Of a DNA stretch of 64,000 nucleotides, positions 58,111 through 64,000 are shown piece by piece. The DNA is taken from contig CM041465.1 of assembly GCA_023213395.1 (NCBI GenBank), positions 243,109,741-243,173,740 on the forward strand, given 5' to 3'. A program made the position numbers and the translations under genes. The notes beneath the pieces are model-generated. The model was not told the DNA's origin, did not search any database, and worked only from the letters and a program-made list of their open reading frames with translations. Numbering within the stretch: position 1 is the first letter of the stretch; each line of letters starts with the position of its first letter. The stretch comes from Cycas panzhihuaensis. Lineage: Eukaryota > Cycadophyta.

Positions 58111-59317
58111 ATATTACCCTGAAGCCAACAACAAATTTAGGGCATGCATGCACACCACCGCTAGGCAATACTTCCTTGCAGATGAAGTGTTATACAAAAT
58201 ATCCTTTGATGGGATCCTTCTTCACTGCATCACTTTGGATGAAGCAGACCAGATACTCTACGAACGCCATCATGGCATTTGTGGGGGCCACTTTGGAGGC
58301 TAATCCATGGCCCAAAGGCTCCTCCACATGGGCTATTATTGGCCATCCCTTTTCAAGGACGCCCATGCCTACACCCTGAGATGTCGATGATGCCAAGAGC
58401 ATGCCAACATCTCTCACGTGCCTTCTGAGGCCCTCCATCTTATCATATCTCCATGGCCCTTTTCTCAATGGGGTTTAGACCTCATTGGTTCCATATCACC
58501 ACCTTCTTTGTCATAGCGCAAGTACATCTTGACTGCCATGGAGTATTTCACAAAATGGGCAAAGGCAATCTCTCTGTCCACTATGCCTGGCAAGACGATA
58601 GGCACCTTCGTCTACCAACATATCATTTGCCATTTTGGGATTCCAGACGTCTTGATCATAGACAATGGAACCCCTTTTTGTAACAAGGAGATGGATGAGC
58701 TTTATAAGAAATTCAAGATTTCTCATAAGACCTCGTCTCCTTATTACCCTCAAGTAAATAGACAAGTTGAATCATTCAACAAAACTCTTATTAACATTCT
58801 AAAGAAAAACGTCGTGCAATCTCAAAGAGATTGGTATCTTCAGCTCCCTTCTGCCCTGTGAGCATATCGTACTTCTACCCGTACAGCTATTAGAATGATA
58901 CCATTCTCCTTAATCTATGGGATCAAGGCAGTGCTTCCATTGGAAGTGGAGATCCCCTCTCTATGAGTCTCCCTTAGAGGTCTTATCGATGAGGAGTCCA
59001 TCCGTCAGGCTCGCCTCTTAGACCTTGAGGCTCTAGACAAGAGATGTTTAGTGGCTTACCAAGTAAACCTTACTTCGAAAGCCCACTTACAAAGGACTTA
59101 TGGCAAACATCTTCGTACCCATCCTTTATACCCTGGGGACTATGTCCTCAAGTTGGAATGTCTCCATGATCGCCTAATTAAATTTGTGCCTAAATGGATC
59201 AGTCCTTTCATCATTCTCGAGAGCCTCGATAACGACACTTATAGGATTGCCACCTTAGAAGGCCTAGAATTTGAGAAGGCTATCAATGGAAAATTCCTCA
59301 AGAAATTTTATGCATGA
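58111..59317 (+). pseudogene. Element C integrase
   Basis: The zinc-binding domain is readable from 58262 (R-H-H-G-I-C-G-G-H and later C-x-x-C, one TGA between). The core has the three acidic residues at 58478 (L-D-L-I-G), 58661 (I-D-N-G-T-P-F) and 58769 (Q-V-E-S-F), with 60 and 35 residues between them, normal for this family. The C-terminal part ends at the TGA at 59315. TAG or TGA replace some codons, among them the Trp codon after P-S-A-L at 58859. Confidence 0.88.
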
Positions 59318-59994
59318 TCCTCTCGGTGATTCCCTCGCCTCGCTTTGGAATGAGCCTAAACTACTACCCTAAGCTTATTCGTATTTCCCCTAGCCTTAGG
59401 TGGAATGGATATATTAGATCCTCATTCTTTTTTGTTCCTTTCGTAGGACCCTTGTTCCCTCTTTCTTGGGAACCTCGCCTCCTTATTTGGGCTTTCCCCA
59501 ATTGGGGTGACTCTCAGGGTGTCGTCACTCCCTCCCATCACTATTTACTTTGCATATCCCAATATGCTCCCACGTGGACATGCATGTCACCCTGTCTCTT
59601 AGTCTCGCACATATCCATCACCGCTACTCATGGTGATCGTGTACGTCCCCGCTAGAGATATGGTCCTGCATGAAAGGAAATATGCTTCTAACTCATAATA
59701 AATAACACATCACATCCACATCAAAAACAAGCATGGCTCTAGCTATGTGATAGTCAAAACATCACCTACTATATCATCATGCATCTATGCATACTCACAC
59801 TCACATACATATTCTCTTATATGTATACGCCAAGACCAAAACATCATAAACATACATATCCATTGTGCATCCATTATAATGTATACCACAAACACCATCT
59901 CATGTGTCAAATGGGGTACCAATTACCCTATCTATATACATAAAATCAATCCTCATAATATACAAATGATAGTACATCATCCATGGGAAGTCGG
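59318..59994 (+). other. Spacer after integrase, element C
   Basis: No gene is seen; matches the same spacer in D and B. Confidence 0.55.
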
Positions 59995-60061
59995 TGTCCT
60001 TACAAGGGAGGTACAATCATATGTCTCTACATGGTGATCCCCTGGAGGCCCGTGCTTTCCC
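59995..60061. repeat. Conserved inverted repeat block, copy in C
   Basis: GGGAAGTCGGTGTCC and GGAGGCCCGTGCTTTCCC around TACAATCATATG. It lies just after the 3' end of the antisense gene. Confidence 0.6.
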
Positions 60062-60714
60062 TTATCACATCCTAACCTACATCATACTCTACTGTTGTCC
60101 CTCTCTGAGGGCATCACCTCCTGGTCAGTGTGATCCCTCTCCTGGGCACCACATACCTCCTAGGCTCCTTCGTAGCCCTCAGGAGCTCCCCACCTCGCTC
60201 CCCTCATCACGTGGCCTCCTTGGTGTCATTGCCACTATGTAGGTATGTGTCCTGCTCTAGCTCGATCTCAATGCCACCTGATCCACCAGCTGATCGTATT
60301 GAGCTTGGATATGATCTCTCTCACCATTTGCTCCTCAAAGTCTCTCCTCCATACTCTGGAACTTCTCCTCCATCCCTTAGAGACTCTCCTCCAGGACTGC
60401 CATCCATATCCTGCCCTCCACATCTCCACCGGCTCCTCCCTGAGCCTCTAGTGCCTATACGTAACTCTGCAGTGTGTCTTGCTCACCCTGAGTCTTATCC
60501 ATCTCTCACTGTAATCATCCCCTGAATGCCATGTGCTCTTAGGACTCTATAGCCCATATATCCCTTGCCCTCGCCAATGGGGCAAATGATGCCATGTGGG
60601 CACCGACCGATTTGGGTACATCCTCAGCCTAGATGGGTGGCTACCCCTCTGTGTACACCTAAGGGAATATCTCCCTCACCATAGCCTCTACCAACTGCTA
60701 GATCTCTATGGTAC

Positions 60715-60827
60715 CTACAAACCCAACATGCCATATATCAGTATATATCTAGCCATATACCAAACCAAAACCAAATCAAAGCATGTGGGCATCTGGCTAT
60801 CAAATAAGAAAGAAAGTAAGGCCTCAC
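60715..60827 (-). other. Intron 2 of the antisense gene (C), 113 nt
   Basis: Donor AGCAG|GTGAGG and acceptor GGTTTGTAG|GT, phase 1; same position as in D and A. Confidence 0.7.
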
Positions 60828-61980
60828 CTGCTTGAGCCACCGGCTCCTCTGCCCATGCGATGGCCTCTGCCCCTGGCTCTCCACCAGCTACTAGTGCCTC
60901 CTCCTCTGGAATCTCCTCTGTAATTGCCTCCGCTGCCAGAGCTTGCGTCCCTCCCTCTACTGGTGGAATTGTTCCCCTGGGTCTCTCCATGATCCTCATC
61001 CTTCGAGCTCATGTTACGGGCCCCCTTGTCGCCTCGGTAGTCCTTGATGGCCCTGCCTCCTCTATAGCTCATGATGGGCCAACTCCATCTCCCCCATCAC
61101 CACCGTCATCGCCTCTAGAGGCAACGCCTACCACTCTTACCTCCTCATCATTATCCCATCTCATTGATCTGTAGCAATCTGAGGTGTAATCAGTCATAGT
61201 AAGGAGATCTAGTGACGTAGCAATCACAGATCTCCTAACGTACGCCTGGTCCTCAACTCCCCTGAACTGGGTCAGCCATCTGTACACCATTGGTGCCCAC
61301 TCTAATATGGGGTGTGGTCCCCCTGATGGTGCCACTACCATAAAATGATTAAAGAACTAGCACTACAATAACATGTTATACGACAATCCACCTCTGCCTG
61401 CCGCGCTGATGGCGTCCAGTTGAGCGACGAGGTTCGCCACTATGAGGGTGGCCTAATCCAAATGCTCCCTAGCCTCGCACCTCCATACTGCATCGATCCA
61501 ACCACTTGGGATATCTCTATAGTTCTGTTTCTAGGAAATTTAGAACAAAATGCATAATGTGATCAGCTTCCTCACATGAGGGATCCCAGATAGCACCATA
61601 CTTTATAGAGGCACTCCTCGCCTCTCCCACCTGTCCTAACCCATAAAAAATGTAGCTGCCTCTTGATGGGCTGCCTCGTTGCTAGGCAATGCTCCTAGCG
61701 AGGTTGGTCTCCCTATCGCTGGCACTCCTAGGATCTGCCAGATGTCCCTGGGTGTCACTATAATGTCCCCTACTAGGGGCAGATGGAAAATGTGCTTCCG
61801 CCTATCCTAGTACGACACGATGTCCACCAACAGCCTCTAGTCTAATATATACTAAGGCATCCTCATGATCTTCCATAGGCCACACCTCCACAGGACTCCC
61901 TTGTCCTCCCTCGTCATCATCTCTACAAAACTCAACATGGCCATATTGATGTTCTCACGGTTCTCTACCAAGGTCACTAC

Positions 61981-62445
61981 CTACAAAATTCCACCAAACA
62001 TGTCAATCTATAGTCAACACCTACTCTCAGCCTCTTACGACTCTTCCTCGGCTTCATTTGGTTGAGACTTGGGGCCCGTTGGGGCTTCCTTTTTATTTTT
62101 CAGGGATTCTATCACTGCCCTGTACTAAATTTCGTGGTACCGCAGAGTTTAGGTAGGGTCTAGCGATCACCTTGCGGCACTGTGATCTTCGCCGTGGTGC
62201 AAATGTCACCCCCCTAAAAGGGGGGTTTCCAAAGCCAAAAACCCCAAAAAATTCCCTTGTGGTGGGCCACAGACAGGCTCACTAGGACCAGGGCTACCTA
62301 ATACCCTAGTCTTGCCCTCTCTGGGTCTAATTCAAACCCCAGGAGGTCATTTTCGCCCTTATAGGGCCCAAAATTACATTAAAATTTCACAAAAAGCATT
62401 AAAATTGAAGTGTGATTTCAGGAGGGGTTTTGCTGATCCAGTCAC
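61981..62445 (-). other. Intron 1 of the antisense gene (C), 465 nt
   Basis: Donor CTA|GTGACT (D has GTAAGT) and acceptor AATTTTGTAG|GT, phase 0. It also keeps a GTGGTACCGC block like that in the D intron. Confidence 0.7.
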
Positions 62446-62630
62446 TAGATCAGGTCATGTGGTCGTCATCTCACTCTCCTGGTTGTGTTGGCTGCCTCCT
62501 CACCCTGATCCAATGGCTGAATCTCTCACTGCGTGTCCTAGAAATGGGGTAGCGCTCCGCTGCGTAAGGAACAAGCTCTGGATTTCGTATGAGAGCTCGT
62601 GGAATTGAAATCCTTTTCATTTGAGTTTCC

Positions 62631-62638
62631 TTATATAA
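62631..62638 (-). promoter_or_regulatory. TATA box of the antisense gene (C)
   Basis: TTATATAA on the minus strand, 162 bp before the ATG; the D copy is 161 bp before its ATG. Confidence 0.65.
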
Positions 62639-62640
62639 GC

Positions 62641-63175
62641 GGGGCCCCCGTTGGGTACTTCCTCCTTTTTCACCTCTAAGGTAGCCTTTGAGACTGCATT
62701 TTCACCCTGGCCAACACTGTTTTCTGGCCCAGTTCCTTCTTTTGTCTCTATGGTCTCCTTTTGACCCATTTCCCCTGCGTATTAATGACGCTCTAAATAA
62801 CTCATTTTTGCCGAAGCCCCCTTTGTCTTGTTTTGCATGCCACTCCCATGCATGCCTGAGTTTATACTCGTTTAGCTTGTTTCGCCACCTTGGACTCATT
62901 TTCGTATCCTATTTTCACTCTTGGCACTCCCATAGGGAGTGTCCCCTCTGATCGGGCACCCCTTTGTGCTTCCTTAAGCCAATTTGGGTGCCCCGGAGCC
63001 TCTTTTCTGCCATTTTCTTCCCCGTTGGTGGGGTAGCCTTCCCTGCCTCTAGGTCGCCTCATTGCCAGACCCTCATACCCCTTCACAACCACTATTACTA
63101 GCCATACAGGGTCCTCTTCTCGCCTCTTTCTTCAGTTTCATTACACTTCTTTTAGCAGAGAAGTCATTCTCACTC
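62641..63175. other. Intergenic region between antisense promoter and second RNase H (C)
   Basis: Matches 48746-49262 in D, including TGAGTTTATACTCG near 62860. No gene is seen. Confidence 0.5.
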
Positions 63176-63598
63176 ATGGCTCTTTTCATTTTCATCTATG
63201 GCAGAATCTGCAGTAATCTTAGTCCTTCTGCTGCTGCATGGATACTCTGTGATTCCTCTGGGTATGACTGCTTACACTCTGGAATCTTCCTTCTCAAGGT
63301 AACTAATAATGAAGCCAAGTACATAGCTATTATTGAAGCCCTCACCGATGCGTTATGTTTCCATCACGGACCTATCATCCTTCTTTACGACTCCTAAGTG
63401 GTGGTGTCTCATCTCACCTAGGTCTACCAAGTGTGGTGCCCATGCTTGAGAGCCTTGGCATCAACTGCAAGGTCACTATTAGCTCGCTTCCAGTCTGTTG
63501 ATGTTCACCATATTCCCCGGGCCCTCAATGCTAAGGCCGACAACCTCGTTCTCCTCATCCTTGAGTGTCGCCTCCCTCTCCTCAGCGACTGCCTTTGA
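63176..63598 (+). pseudogene. Element C second (archaeal-type) RNase H
   Basis: 141 codons, the same length as in D, with few stops (TAG or TAA after L-L-Y-D-S and H-L-T). Motifs: F-I-F-I-Y-G-R (first Asp changed to Tyr), V-T-N-N-E-A-K-Y-I-A-I-I-E-A-L (Glu kept), L-L-Y-D-S (third Asp kept), I-P-R-A-L-N-A-K-A-D-N-L-V (last Asp kept). It is a sense gene placed after the antisense gene and before the polypurine tract, as in B, D and E. Confidence 0.8.
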
Positions 63599-63947
63599 GA
63601 AACTTGCTTGGCCTACCTATTGCTCAAGTCTCTAGCCGCCTTTCTCCCAGCTTGTTTGTCTAGTTTGTTGGTTGTCCTTGTATTATCTATTGCATTTTAG
63701 TGATGAGGGCATTCCCCCTTTGTTTTTTCATTCCTTTCATCTCCAGGTTGACTTCTAGATGATACATAGGCAACCCCTATGTTGTCCTTGTCTCCATCTC
63801 CCTTGTCCATGTGTTCTACCATGACACTTGCTAACACCCTTGGTCCATATTCTGTTCATGATTTATATAATACACATGTGCTACTAACAATTTTTGGTTG
63901 CCAGCATTCGCCATCACACCATGCTTACGAGCAGTGAGGCTCTGCTG
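63599..63947 (+). other. Tail between second RNase H and polypurine tract, element C
   Basis: No gene is seen. Inverted repeat CATAGG-N5-CCTATG at 63765-63781 and GCCAGCATTCGCCATC at 63900. Confidence 0.55.
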
Positions 63948-63959
63948 CCAAGGGGGTAG
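63948..63959 (+). other. Polypurine tract of element C
   Basis: CCAAGGGGGTAG directly before TGTTTCC. Confidence 0.85.
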
Positions 63960-64000
63960 TGTTTCCTAGCTACCGATAATGGACTCGAGATAAGTCGACT
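63960..64000 (+). repeat. 3' LTR of element C, first 41 bp
   Basis: Begins TGTTTCCTAGCTACCG, like the 5' LTR at 22144; the window ends here. Confidence 0.85.

Larger units (their letters stand above)
60120..62640 (-). pseudogene. Element C antisense gene: plant mobile domain + coiled coil, three exons
   Basis: Same design as in D, from an independent insertion. TATA at 62638-62631; ATG 62469; exon 1 of 24 coding nt (third-to-last codons P-D-L, with TGA where D has CGA); intron 1 62445-61981; exon 2 61980-60828; intron 2 60827-60715; exon 3 from 60714. Exon 2 is 1153 nt, which ends in phase 1 and fits exon 3, starting G|GT. It has M-A-M-L-S-F-V-E-M, the PMD region with many stops, W-L-T-Q-F-R-G-V-E-D, S-L-D-L-L-T-M-T-D-Y and an acidic tail. 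Exon 3 has heptad-like M-E-E-K-F-Q-S-M-E-E-R-L. Damage is mostly CAG to TAG. Confidence 0.75.
22144..64000 (+). mobile_element. Element C: Ty3/gypsy copy split by D, right end outside
   Basis: Starts TGTTTCCCAGC at 22144 inside the LTR of A; probable left target duplication AATGT (22139-22143). It comprises 5' LTR, primer binding site, leader (split by element D), gag, protease, reverse transcriptase, RNase H, integrase, conserved inverted repeat, antisense gene, second RNase H, polypurine tract and the first 41 bp of its 3' LTR. From the gag ATG (52718) to the integrase stop (59317) is exactly 2200 codons, and almost every readable block lies in this one frame. Many CAG to TAG changes. Confidence 0.92.

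Noticed and set aside
1-64000. An ordinary host gene hidden between elements
   Set aside because: Every segment over 300 bp could be assigned to one of the five copies or to the small insert in A; no other coding signal was found by eye.

Overview
The window contains no ordinary cellular gene. It is a block of land-plant nuclear heterochromatin built from five copies of one Ty3/gypsy LTR retrotransposon family, nested inside one another. The plant assignment rests on the Tat-like architecture (second RNase H, extra gene after integrase, R/U5-rich LTRs of 2.5-3.3 kb) and on a plant mobile domain (PMD) gene. I cannot name the species.

Layout. I call the copies A-E. A (minus strand, 9592-22143) is the oldest layer and is cut on both sides. 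B (plus, 1-9591; left end outside the window) sits in A's antisense gene. C (plus, 22144-64000; right end outside, entering its 3' LTR at 63960) sits in A's 5' LTR. D (plus, 25034-52656) sits in C's leader and is flanked by the 5-bp duplication GCCAC. E (minus, 36247-47321) sits in D's antisense gene and is flanked by GCCTC. CpG loss and premature stops follow this order: A and B are the most decayed, D is fairly well kept, and E has the most CpG but is full of short indels. A also holds an unrelated insert of about 450 bp, part of which looks like a Ty1/copia LTR.

Architecture of a full copy (best read in D and C): LTR (TG...CA); primer binding site like TGGCGACCATACTGGGGA; gag with a C-X2-H-X4-H-X4-C knuckle; protease (DNGSS); reverse transcriptase (FMDD); RNase H; integrase (HHCC, D-D35-E). 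In C all of this lies in one frame of exactly 2200 codons. Then follow a conserved inverted repeat, a gene on the opposite strand, a second complete RNase H on the sense strand, a polypurine tract and the 3' LTR.

The opposite-strand gene is the most interesting part. It has its own TATA box, a short first coding exon, an intron of about 470 nt, a PMD exon with an acidic tail, a second intron of about 100-113 nt, and a coiled-coil exon with a basic end. Exon sizes, splice sites and phases agree between C and D. A and B keep decayed parts of it. E has lost the gene and also its RT-integrase core, so it can only have moved, or can only move now, with help from other copies. Every coding region here carries stops or frameshifts, so I list them as pseudogenes.
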